A program made the translations under genes and the position numbers. Shown piece after piece: positions 1 through 6,754 of a stretch of DNA of 35,811 nucleotides; the stretch's first letter is position 1; every line of letters starts with the position of its first letter. This DNA is from an uncultured bacterium (GTDB lineage: Bacteria > Planctomycetota > UBA8108). Where the stretch lies: contig CAJWMA010000004.1 in assembly GCA_913042995.1 (NCBI GenBank), positions 1 through 35,811 on the forward strand, written 5' to 3'. The notes under the pieces were generated by a model. That model had not been told where the DNA came from. It ran no database searches and was given only the letters and a program-made list of their open reading frames with translations.

Positions 1-426
1 CCGATCTGACACTCCCCATCGTGTAGAGACGACCCCCTGAGATGGAAAAGGATGAATAGCCCATTCCCGCCCCACCCGCTTTCCACAGGATTTTCGGGCC
101 ACCCTCCGGCCATTTTTTCAGGAGGCCTGTCTCGGTAGATTTTCCATCCCGCCTAGGCCCCCTCCACTGTGGCCATTCACCCGAAGAATCGGCCCATAGG
201 AGAGATCCCGGCAGAAAAACCATGGAATGGCAAAGCCAAACCATAATGAACAGAAAGCGACAGACCCTGTTGTCTTTAAGTAGCAAAGGCATAGCAAGGC
301 TCCAAGGGTAATAGATGATCTGATCGAACCGTTTGATATAACACCTGCGCCGCTGAGCAGGTAAAGCTAGTCATCATAGCCGAAGAATCGCCTAATCGCA
401 TTAGTCCCTTTAACCTATGTAATGAT
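1..426. other. Non-coding left edge, no gene seen
   Basis: All three plus-strand frames contain stops within the first 40 bases, and no minus-strand frame gives a convincing protein. The stretch lies downstream of the minus-strand DUF2752 gene, so it probably holds that operon's 3' end. A 14-base sequence (AAAGCGACAGACCC) occurs at 254-267 and again at 436-449 inside the 3' end of the DUF2752 gene. A weak hairpin with a T run sits at 97-118 but has only four base pairs. No RNA gene was recognised. Confidence 0.5.
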
Positions 427-801
427 CTACTCGAAAAAGCGACAGACCCACCGTCCCAGGCAGAGAGCTAACGGGATGATAAAAAACATGACGCGAGAGA
501 ACGACGACATGCGGCTCCAGAGCGATCGGGTTCTCTCGGAAAAAAAACCTACCGCGATCGCCAGGGCCACCAGGAAAAAGGAAAAAGGGTGGAAGTTCCA
601 TGCGGAAACAAACTCACCCTGCACCAGGGCCAGGCAGGAACGCGTCATGCCGCAACCGGGGCATTCGAGGTCGGTGGCCAGGCGGAAGGGACAGGGGATG
701 ATGGCCAGCTCTTCGCCGGAAGAGCTTGAGAAGGCCATGTAGAGACCCACCCCTCCCAGTCCAAGAAGAAACAGCCTTGCGAGGCGTGTGTGAGTCAACA
801 T
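427..801 (-). CDS. DUF2752 family small membrane protein
   Basis: This is a 124-residue integral membrane protein. The DUF2752 signature is clear: C47-P-G-C50-G-M-T-R54, followed by a QGEF..AWNFHPF stretch at about 61-73. Hydrophobic segments lie at about 9-24, 73-87 and 104-119. The family is widespread in bacteria but has no established biochemical role; the two cysteines next to GMTR are its conserved core. The start is an ATG only 9 bases after the stop of the upstream zinc-ribbon/DUF4234 gene, so the two are almost certainly co-transcribed and perhaps translationally coupled; no strong Shine-Dalgarno is seen. It is the last gene of a minus-strand run of four membrane-protein genes. The family call is from visible sequence and the function is unknown. 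Confidence 0.85.
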   Translation of the reverse strand: MLTHTRLARLFLLGLGGVGLYMAFSSSSGEELAIIPCPFRLATDLECPGCGMTRSCLALVQGEFVSAWNFHPFSFFLVALAIAVGFFSERTRSLWSRMSSFSRVMFFIIPLALCLGRWVCRFFE

Positions 802-810
802 CGCTCGTCA

Positions 811-1305
811 CTAGGATGGGTTATAGAACTTGTTGATCTCTTCCTGCTGGATGGCCATCGAGGCTATGGGGAACCCAAAAAACGAAACCACGACACATAT
901 CGCTCCCAGGTTCGGGTTGATGTGCCAGCCCCTCTTGCGCTGGATCTCGATGATGCCGTTGGACATCTGATATTCAGTGTAAATACCGTAAATTCCGCAG
1001 GTCAGAATAGAGAGCAGGAACCATTTCCAGAAACCGTACTCCTCCCTGCCCAGCCAGGCATTCAGAACCCTGAATTGCCTGGCCTGCCAGAACAGGGCGT
1101 AAAATCCACAGGTCAAAATTGTGAGAACGATTCCCGTACCTATGCCCACAAAAGCCTCGTCTCGCACAACAGGCACAGGATCCCTGTAGGAAGAATCGCC
1201 GGCGCTTTGACCGCCGCCGGTCTCCCCGGGTACTTTTTCCCCGCAATAGTCACAAAATTCCGCGCCCTCAACGAGACTCTCGCCACAAGCTGGACAATCA
1301 GCCAT
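811..1305 (-). CDS. Zinc-ribbon DUF4234 membrane protein (copy 1)
   Basis: A 164-residue protein with two parts. The N-terminus is a zinc ribbon with paired CxxC motifs (C4/C7 and C18/C21). The rest is a DUF4234-type membrane region: two amphipathic/hydrophobic units of the form LTILTCGFYALFW and LSILTCGIYGIYTEY (about 59-72 and 98-112), each followed by a polar helix, then a last hydrophobic segment ending in QQEEINKFY. A GGAGG Shine-Dalgarno at 1315-1319 supports this ATG. It is a shorter paralogue of the gene at 1444-2259, sharing LNAWLGREE, FWKW and the C-terminal QQEEINKFY. The gene lies 9 bases upstream of the DUF2752 gene. The function is unknown; the zinc ribbon suggests metal binding or protein contact on the cytosolic face. 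Confidence 0.8.
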   Translation of the reverse strand: MADCPACGESLVEGAEFCDYCGEKVPGETGGGQSAGDSSYRDPVPVVRDEAFVGIGTGIVLTILTCGFYALFWQARQFRVLNAWLGREEYGFWKWFLLSILTCGIYGIYTEYQMSNGIIEIQRKRGWHINPNLGAICVVVSFFGFPIASMAIQQEEINKFYNPS

Positions 1306-1443
1306 CTCTCAATACCTCCAATTAAGACCCAAGTTCGCCCTGCAGGGTAACAGACGCGACCATATCGGAAAAGACCCGGTCCTGCCTGCCAGGAGAAAAC
1401 TCCGCCGAACAGGAACAGCCAAATGAAGTTTGCTGACGCAACA

Positions 1444-2259
1444 TCAGCCCAGGTTCTTATTTTCGGAGAAGCTGTAGAATTTGTTGATCTCCTCCTGTTG
1501 AAGAACGGCCGTCAGGAGCCCGGCTCCAAACAGGGTAGCAAGGAGACTCAGAATTCCCAGGCCGCGGTTTTCCGGCCAACCCATCCTGCGCTGGATCTCG
1601 TTGATGTCACGGCCCGTCTTGTATTCATGGTAAAGCGTGTAGAGGCCGCAGCTAAGCAGGCTCAGCAGCAGCCACTTCCAGAAGCTATGCTCCTGCCGGC
1701 CAAGCCAGGAGTTCAGCACCTTCATCTGATGGCGTTTCCAGAAAAAAAGGTAGAAGCCGAAAGTAAGGATGCTCAACAGGACTCCTCTCCAGATCTTGAG
1801 ACGACCCGCCGACTCCGGCATCGGCCGAACGCCTGCCGGCCCGGCCCTGTCAGACCTCGACCCGGAATAGGAAAACCTCTCCCCCGAATAAGGTGAAGAT
1901 TTCGGGTCTCTTGCCACCTGGACCGCGACCTTCGCCGCAAAGCCTGAAATAAAGCCCCCTATAAGGCTGCCATAGATGATAAGGCCCAATAACTCACCGG
2001 GGTCTCCTCCATCGCCGACAAAATAAACAAGCGTGGCGCCGGTGAGAAGAGCCCCGAGGAGGGAGCAAAAGATGACAAGAAAGGCGGAGCCCCGTGAAGA
2101 AGACTTCTCCTCTGCCCTTGCGGAAATTCTCGAGGGCGCATCGCCGGGATATTCTCCCAGCCCCGGTTGACCCCGCGGCAGGTCACCACCGCAATAATCA
2201 CAGAAGGTCGCGTTCTTGGAAACCTGCTCGCCGCATCCAGGACAGTAGACCATGATCAT
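1444..2259 (-). CDS. Zinc-ribbon DUF4234 membrane protein (copy 2)
   Basis: A 271-residue relative of the 811-1305 protein. Residues 1-25 form a zinc ribbon (C6/C9 and C20/C23). A polar linker and two extra transmembrane segments (about 57-82 and 89-113) are absent from the shorter copy. A second linker rich in Ser, Gly and Pro leads to the DUF4234 region: LLSILTFGFYLFFW, FWKWLLLSLLSCGLYTLYHEY and a final hydrophobic segment ending QQEEINKFY. Two ATGs two codons apart (2259 and 2253) are possible starts; neither has a strong Shine-Dalgarno. The gene begins 40 bases after the stop of the gene at 2300 and is probably in the same transcript. The pair looks like a tandem duplication followed by insertion or loss of the two-helix module. 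No function is established. Confidence 0.8.
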   Translation of the reverse strand: MIMVYCPGCGEQVSKNATFCDYCGGDLPRGQPGLGEYPGDAPSRISARAEEKSSSRGSAFLVIFCSLLGALLTGATLVYFVGDGGDPGELLGLIIYGSLIGGFISGFAAKVAVQVARDPKSSPYSGERFSYSGSRSDRAGPAGVRPMPESAGRLKIWRGVLLSILTFGFYLFFWKRHQMKVLNSWLGRQEHSFWKWLLLSLLSCGLYTLYHEYKTGRDINEIQRRMGWPENRGLGILSLLATLFGAGLLTAVLQQEEINKFYSFSENKNLG

Positions 2260-2299
2260 TACCCGTACTTTGTTTCAGCCCGGCAGGAATCTACAGCCC

Positions 2300-2767
2300 T
2301 CACCGGGGCTGAGCCGATTCAGCGGCGCCTCGCAGCCCCTGACTGAAAATCTGCCGCGTATCGGGATGCCGGTAGACCAGCAGTGCCCAGAGGCCCAGGG
2401 GTAAAGTGAGCGGGGTGAGGAAATCAAGCGCCCCCAGGCATTGCCCGAGCCTGCGAGACCAGGGGAAGGGGCGAGCGGCGGCCAGCAACTGGATCGCCCT
2501 GAGCAGCCCCAGGAACACCAGGGCTCCGCCAAGAACGAAGAACGCCTCCCGATCCCCTGGCTCCGGACGAGCCGAAGAATGATAGGTAGGCAGCCACCCG
2601 CCAGTTCCCCCTGCCCACCCCGCCGCGACAAGCGTAATCCAGGCGCCGAGGCCCAGCTCGAACAGAAGCCTGAAAAAAGTTACACAATGAATAGCCTTCA
2701 GATGTCGTTGCAAAAACAGGAACCTCGCAGGAGAGAGACGGAAAACCGGGGCGTCCGCGAGGGCCAT
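2300..2767 (-). CDS. Uncharacterised small membrane protein
   Basis: No named family is recognised. From the ATG at 2767 the protein has about 155 residues with an arginine-rich N-terminus (RLSPARFLFLQRHLK), then three or four hydrophobic segments. The last two (FFVLGGALVFLGLLRAIQLL and LDFLTPLTLPLGLWALLVY) are followed by HPDTRQIF and a short polar tail. The frame stays open to an ATG at 2863, but that start would leave 2 bases to the divergent enolase-family gene, with no room for promoters, so 2767 is preferred. Neither start has a good Shine-Dalgarno. The gene heads the minus-strand run of membrane-protein genes and stops 40 bases before the zinc-ribbon/DUF4234 gene. Membrane location is inferred from hydrophobicity alone. 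Confidence 0.55.
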   Translation of the reverse strand: MALADAPVFRLSPARFLFLQRHLKAIHCVTFFRLLFELGLGAWITLVAAGWAGGTGGWLPTYHSSARPEPGDREAFFVLGGALVFLGLLRAIQLLAAARPFPWSRRLGQCLGALDFLTPLTLPLGLWALLVYRHPDTRQIFSQGLRGAAESAQPR

Positions 2768-2865
2768 TGTCTTGAATCGGGAGTGATCCCGCAAGCCGCT
2801 AAAATGATGAAGGCGGACGCTGGAAGCGGATACCGGGCCGGCCGGCGATCCGGTATGCTTCACCC

Positions 2866-4290
2866 ATGCGAAAAGAGGCGCCGCTCATCAGGCTGATAGA
2901 GGTTGAGGCCTTCATCCACGACATCTCCACGCGGATGCCTTTTCGCTACGGTATCGCCTGCATGACAGCGGCTCCAGCCCTCCACATACGCCTCACGGTC
3001 GAAGACTCCAATGGAAAAACCGCCCGAGGGGTCGCAGCCGATGGTCTGCCGCCGCGCTGGTTCGACAAGGATCCGGAAAAGAGCCTGCGGCGGAACGTCG
3101 AGGACCAGGTGAAGGCGATGGTCCTGGCCCGGGACATCTACCTCGACTGCGGAGCCAGCGCCGCAACCGCGGCCGAGCACTGGCAGGCCGCTCTTCCCCG
3201 GGTCTACGAGGATGGCTCCAGGGCAGGACTCAACGCGCTGACCTCGGCCTTCGGCAGCTCTTTCTTCGAGCGGGCGATGCTCGATGCTCTCGCCAGGCTC
3301 CGCGGTCTGTCCTTCTTCGAGCTCCTGAAAAATGACCTCACGGGACTCGAGACCGCCGCCATACTTCCTGACCAGCCGCTCGAACGGCTCCACTGCCGGC
3401 ATACCGTAGGCCTGGGCGACCCGATCCGCGCCAGCGACATCTCCAGTGAGGACCGCCTGCGCGACGGGCTGCCGCAGGCTCTCGAGGAATGCATCGACGA
3501 ATACGGCCTGAGCTACTTCAAGGTGAAAGTTTGCGGCGATGATGACACCGACCGCGAACGTATCGGAGAGCTGACCCGTCTGTTCGAGGAACGCTGCGTC
3601 GATGGCTACTCCATCACCCTCGATGGAAACGAGCAATACAAGGACCCCCGCCAGCTGATCGAGCTGCTCGACAGGCTCTCCCGAGAGACCTCAACGAGGC
3701 GTTTCTGCGAACGAATCCTCTTTATCGAACAGCCGCTCAGCCGGGAAACCGCGCTCTCCTGCGACCAGGAGGCGGGACTGCGTGAGCTGGCAGGAATCAG
3801 GCCCATCATCATCGATGAATCCGACGACAGCCTCGACAGCTTCAAGAGGGCCGTGGCCCTCGGCTACAGCGGCGCCTCGCATAAGAACTGCAAGGGAATC
3901 TTCAAGAGCCTCCACAACCGGCGGATCGTCTGCGAGCTCAACCGGGAGGCTGGCGAAGAACGCTATTTCCAGAGCGCCGAGGATCTCGCGAACCTTCCCA
4001 TTATTCCCCTCCAGCAGGATCTCGCCGCAGTGGCGGCCCTGGGAATTCCCCATGTGGAACGCAATGGCCACCACTACTTCCGCGGACTCGACCACCTGCC
4101 CCCAGCCGAGGCGGCGGCGGCCCTGGAAGCCCATCCGGACCTCTACCAGCCATTTGCAAACTCCGCCCGCCTGCAGATCCGAAACGGCAGCCTCAAGATA
4201 GCCTCCCTGCAAGGCGAGGGCTTCGGCTATGCCTGCGAGCTCAGTCTCGAAGAACGCCTGCCCCTCGATGACTGGTCCTGCTCCATGTAA
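2866..4290 (+). CDS. Enolase superfamily enzyme, mandelate racemase/MLE type
   Basis: A 474-residue cytosolic protein. The C-terminal barrel carries the enolase-superfamily set in order: K219-x-K221 on strand 2, D253-G-N255 as first metal ligand, E288-Q-P as second, D317-E318 as third, and a lysine (K340 or K343, in SHKNCKG) at strand 6. This arrangement with two opposed lysines is typical of the muconate lactonizing/dipeptide epimerase/o-succinylbenzoate synthase group rather than mandelate racemase proper, which uses a His/Asp dyad. At 474 residues it is about 100 longer than usual. The extra length is in the capping region (about 60-190) and a C-terminal tail after residue 400. The family catalyses proton abstraction alpha to a carboxylate; the substrate cannot be told. 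The ATG at 2866 has no strong Shine-Dalgarno. It is monocistronic as far as can be seen. Confidence 0.8.
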   Translation: MRKEAPLIRLIEVEAFIHDISTRMPFRYGIACMTAAPALHIRLTVEDSNGKTARGVAADGLPPRWFDKDPEKSLRRNVEDQVKAMVLARDIYLDCGASAATAAEHWQAALPRVYEDGSRAGLNALTSAFGSSFFERAMLDALARLRGLSFFELLKNDLTGLETAAILPDQPLERLHCRHTVGLGDPIRASDISSEDRLRDGLPQALEECIDEYGLSYFKVKVCGDDDTDRERIGELTRLFEERCVDGYSITLDGNEQYKDPRQLIELLDRLSRETSTRRFCERILFIEQPLSRETALSCDQEAGLRELAGIRPIIIDESDDSLDSFKRAVALGYSGASHKNCKGIFKSLHNRRIVCELNREAGEERYFQSAEDLANLPIIPLQQDLAAVAALGIPHVERNGHHYFRGLDHLPPAEAAAALEAHPDLYQPFANSARLQIRNGSLKIASLQGEGFGYACELSLEERLPLDDWSCSM

Positions 4291-4366
4291 GACCTTGTCG
4301 CAGGGCGCGGCAAGCGTGGCAGCGGTCCTTTTCTTCACCCGGGCTTGCTGCTATGCTGAAGGTTCG

Positions 4367-4386
4367 TCGCGGCGGTCCTGCCGCGA
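4367..4386 (+). promoter_or_regulatory. Hairpin in leader of the glutathione peroxidase gene
   Basis: A perfect 7-base-pair stem (TCGCGGC with GCCGCGA) encloses a 6-base loop, 39 bases before the start codon at 4426. No T run follows it, so it is not a convincing terminator for the enolase-family gene. It may be a leader structure or chance in GC-rich DNA. Confidence 0.25.
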
Positions 4387-4414
4387 AAAATCAATCCTTT
4401 ATGCCCTCTTATGC

Positions 4415-4420
4415 AAGGAG
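4415..4420 (+). promoter_or_regulatory. Shine-Dalgarno that fixes the peroxidase start
   Basis: AAGGAG lies 5 bases before the ATG at 4426. An in-frame ATG at 4411 has no such site and would contain this motif inside its coding sequence. The second ATG also begins a normal signal peptide. Confidence 0.7.
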
Positions 4421-4425
4421 CAGAC

Positions 4426-5055
4426 ATGCGCGGAAAATATCTCGTCATCGGTCTTGCGCTCCTCACCGGCGGATTCACGGCGAGAGCCGTGGCTGACGAT
4501 GCCGGGAAGAACGCGAAAGCGCCGAACTCTCTTTTTGAATTCAAGGCGAAGGACATCGACGGAAAGGCCGTGGCCCTGGACAAGTTCAGGAACCAGGTTC
4601 TTCTCGTCGTCAATGTCGCCAGCAGGTGAGGCCTCACCGGACCACAGTACTCGAGTCTCGAGTCACTCCAGAAAAAGTACAAGTCCAGGGGTTTCCAGGT
4701 GCTTGCGTTCCCGGCCAATAACTTCAATGGACAGGAACCAGGAACGAACCTGGAGATCAAATCCTTCTGCCGGAAGCAGAAGAAGGCGACCTTCCCTCTC
4801 TTCTCCAAGATCTCGGTAAAGGGCGCTGATATGCACCCGATCTACAGGTTCCTCACCGATAAGAAGAACGCCAAGCTCGGTGGAGCCGTAAAATGGAACT
4901 TCCAGAAATACCTCGTCAACCATGAGGGAAAGGTCCTGGCGAAATTCTCGCCCAGGGAGGATCCCATGGGCGCGAAGGTAACGGCGGCGCTGGACAAGGC
5001 CCTGACCGCTCGCGGCGCCTACAAGAAGCCCGCGGGATCGAAGAAGAAGGGATAG
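4426..5055 (+). CDS. Selenocysteine glutathione peroxidase, exported
   Basis: Read through the TGA at 4627 this is a 209-residue glutathione peroxidase. A Sec signal peptide (about 1-23) predicts export to the periplasm. The family's first motif, VNVAS, is followed by R67 and then the TGA at residue 68, exactly where the peroxidatic Cys/Sec sits, and the frame resumes with GLTGPQY. The rest of the catalytic tetrad is present: Q103 in GQEPG, and W157-N158 in KWNF. C115 (in KSFC) matches the resolving cysteine of thioredoxin-dependent bacterial and yeast enzymes, so a Sec68-C115 selenenylsulfide is plausible. The usual cysteine of FPCNQF is alanine. The role would be reducing peroxides with thioredoxin or glutathione. 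An automatic caller would split this into two fragments or call a pseudogene. selA, selB, selC and selD are not in this window. It is monocistronic, and ends facing cysQ. Confidence 0.87.
4627..4629 (+). other. In-frame UGA recoded as selenocysteine
   Basis: This TGA replaces the catalytic cysteine codon of the glutathione peroxidase. The frame is intact and conserved on both sides, and it is the only in-frame stop before 5053-5055. A random nonsense mutation landing on the one residue known to be Sec in this family is unlikely. Confidence 0.85.
4647..4664 (+). promoter_or_regulatory. Candidate bacterial SECIS hairpin
   Basis: ACTCG (4649-4653) pairs with CGAGT (4659-4663) around a loop AGTCT (4654-4658). 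G4647 can pair with C4664 leaving U4648 bulged. The loop starts 24 bases after the UGA and has G as its second base. Both fit the general description of bacterial SECIS elements, which lie inside the coding region just after the UGA with a guanosine near the start of the apical loop. The loop and the bulged U recall the E. coli fdhF element (loop AGGUCU, bulged U). The outer stem below the bulge is weak, and no folding energy was computed. Confidence 0.6.
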
Positions 5056-5072
5056 GACGCGCAGGAAGCGAA

Positions 5073-5113
5073 CCGCGGCCCGGGGTTCCCCCCGGGGAGC
5101 TGCAGGGCCGCGG
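5073..5113. terminator. Bidirectional terminator-like inverted repeat
   Basis: CCGCGGCCC (5073-5081) and GGGCCGCGG (5105-5113) form a perfect 9-base-pair stem enclosing a GGGG/CCCC inner hairpin. It lies in the 85-base gap between the convergent peroxidase and cysQ genes. There is no T run on either side, so termination may need another factor; the placement is the main argument. Confidence 0.5.
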
Positions 5114-5140
5114 ACCGCCCTTCCCGCAAGCGCGGGACTC

Positions 5141-5935
5141 TCAGTCCTCTTCGAGGAGAGCCCTCCAGTCCATGGAATCATCTCCATAGGCCAGGACGGA
5201 AGGATTGCGCAGGTCGTCCTTATTGTAGAGCAGCCTGCGCCCAGAGAGATCGACCAGGTAGCCCCCGGCCGTCTCGAGAATGCATTGGGCCGCGGCGGTG
5301 TCCCACTCCATGGTCGGGACGAGACGCGGATAGAAATCCGCCTTCCCCTCCGCCACCAGGCAGAACTTCAGCGAGCTCCCCATGCTGACGCACTCGGCCC
5401 CATCGAGACGCTCGAGCAGAGCCTCCACCTGCGGGCCAGCGTGATCCTTGCTCGCCACGATTCTCAGGCCCGGCGGATCAGCCGGACTCACGATGATCTC
5501 GTCGACGGATCCATCCGCGCGGATGGCGAAAGCTCCATCGCCGCGCGAGGCGTAATAGTATTCACCAGTGGCTGGCGCGTGAACAACACCCAGCACCGGC
5601 TCGTCTCCCTGGACCCGCGCAATATTCACCGTAAACTGGCCGCTCTGCTTGATGAACTCCTTGCTCCCATCAAGAGGGTCGACGACCCAGAAATCATGCC
5701 AGCTCTTACGGTCGGCTATTTCATCCTTGTCCGACTCCTCCGACAGCACCGGCAGCCAGGGGTCCAGCACCTGCAACGAGTTCACGATCACAAAGTGGGC
5801 CGCCTTGTCGGCAAGCGTAAGCGGTGAATTGTCCTCCTTGTACTCCACCGGGGCATCGCTTCCGTAATGTTCCATCGCGGCGCGCCCGGCTGACGCCGCG
5901 ATCTCCAGTACCTGTTCCAACAGCTGGTTGTTCAT
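5141..5935 (-). CDS. cysQ: 3'(2'),5'-bisphosphate nucleotidase CysQ
   Basis: A 264-residue cytosolic enzyme of the inositol monophosphatase fold. CysQ removes the 3'-phosphate from 3'-phosphoadenosine 5'-phosphate, a by-product of sulfate assimilation and sulfotransfer. The metal-binding motifs are all present: E66-E67 in LSEES, D86-P-L-D89-G-S in WVVDPLDGSKEF, and W211-D212-T-A-A. The CysQ-specific stretches GSKEFIKQSGQFTVNIA and MGSSLKFCLVAEGKADFYPR match well. Length is normal. The Shine-Dalgarno GGGAG (5942-5946 on the other strand) lies 6 bases before the ATG. It faces the glutathione peroxidase across an inverted repeat and is divergent from the histidine phosphatase gene, with 60 bases between the two starts, so they may share a control region. 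Confidence 0.92.
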   Translation of the reverse strand: MNNQLLEQVLEIAASAGRAAMEHYGSDAPVEYKEDNSPLTLADKAAHFVIVNSLQVLDPWLPVLSEESDKDEIADRKSWHDFWVVDPLDGSKEFIKQSGQFTVNIARVQGDEPVLGVVHAPATGEYYYASRGDGAFAIRADGSVDEIIVSPADPPGLRIVASKDHAGPQVEALLERLDGAECVSMGSSLKFCLVAEGKADFYPRLVPTMEWDTAAAQCILETAGGYLVDLSGRRLLYNKDDLRNPSVLAYGDDSMDWRALLEED

Positions 5936-5995
5936 ATCTTACTCCCTGAGATCCGCGGCCTGATCATCTTGAACCATCGGCCCCGCGGAACTAAT

Positions 5996-6745
5996 ATGCG
6001 CGACGATATGCTAACCGAGCTTGAAAAAGTGATCAACGCGCGGCGAAGAATCTACCTTCTTCGCCATGGCGAGGTCAGCTACTTTGACCCCAGCGGGGCT
6101 CCCTACCAGCAGGCGGAGGTTCCGCTGAACGGAGAGGGCCGGAACCAGGCCTGCGCCGCCGGAAAGGCTCTCAGCGAAGCGAAAATCGACCTGGTAATAA
6201 CCAGCGGACTGCCGCGAACCCTGCAGACCGCCGAGCTGGCCCTGGAGCAGATCGGCTCCAGGCCGGAAACTGAAACTATCGAGGATCTGCGCGAGATCAT
6301 GCCCGGCGATACCTTCAAGAACGCCGGCAAAGGCGCCGATCTCGCCTTCGCCAATTCGCTGCGGAAGTCCCTCACGCGGGACACTGAGTTTTTCGGCGGG
6401 GAGACCTTCGGTTCACTGGAAGACAGGGTGATCCCAGCCCTCGAAGACCTGGCTGCGCGAGGCGACTGGAAAGAGCTTCTCCTGGTGGCGCACGGGGGAA
6501 CCAACCGAATGATCCTTTCGAGAGCCCTCGGCGGCGACCTCGACACCTTCGGCCGAATCGAACAGGATGCCGGCTGCATCAACATCATCGATCTCGACGC
6601 GGATGGGTCCTTCCTCCTGCGACTGATCAACTACACCCCGGAATCACCCGTGAAGGCCGACATACGCCTGAGTACGATGGAACAGATCTACATGACCTCC
6701 CTGCGGCCGGGACGCAAGGCGGAGCCTCCCCCGGGCAATGCCTGA
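5996..6745 (+). CDS. Histidine phosphatase family protein
   Basis: A 249-residue member of the phosphoglycerate-mutase-like (branch 1) histidine phosphatases. The catalytic set is complete: L22-R23-H24-G25-E26 at the N-terminus (H24 is the phospho-acceptor), R74 in SGLPRTLQTA, E136 in GGETF, and H166-G167 in VAHGG. The family includes phosphatases of sugar phosphates, alpha-ribazole phosphate and phosphoproteins. Nothing here chooses the substrate. A C-terminal tail of about 45 residues follows the fold. The ATG at 5996 is taken as start; a TTG at 5969 is also in frame but unsupported, and no Shine-Dalgarno stands out. It is divergent from cysQ and ends 9 bases from the stop of the convergent aminotransferase gene. 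PduO-type adenosyltransferase at 14044 is too far away to argue for a cobalamin role. Confidence 0.85.
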   Translation: MRDDMLTELEKVINARRRIYLLRHGEVSYFDPSGAPYQQAEVPLNGEGRNQACAAGKALSEAKIDLVITSGLPRTLQTAELALEQIGSRPETETIEDLREIMPGDTFKNAGKGADLAFANSLRKSLTRDTEFFGGETFGSLEDRVIPALEDLAARGDWKELLLVAHGGTNRMILSRALGGDLDTFGRIEQDAGCINIIDLDADGSFLLRLINYTPESPVKADIRLSTMEQIYMTSLRPGRKAEPPPGNA

Positions 6746-6754
6746 GCGCTGCCC

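Noticed and set aside
97-118. Terminator-like hairpin with T6 near the left edge
   Set aside because: Only four base pairs (GGCC/GGCC), too weak to call.
1046-1060. 15-base match between the DUF4234 gene and the aldolase leader (13193-13207)
   Set aside because: In the gene the bases simply encode Trp-Leu-Gly codons on the minus strand; a single short match in GC-rich DNA is expected by chance.
2860-3636. Open frame of 258 codons on the minus strand
   Set aside because: Antisense shadow of the enolase-superfamily gene, whose catalytic motifs are intact on the plus strand.
4411-4629. Reading the peroxidase region as a 72-residue gene plus a separate 118-residue gene at 4699-5055, or as a pseudogene
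   Set aside because: The two parts join in one frame with unbroken family similarity across the UGA, which sits on the Sec/Cys residue. No other lesion is present.
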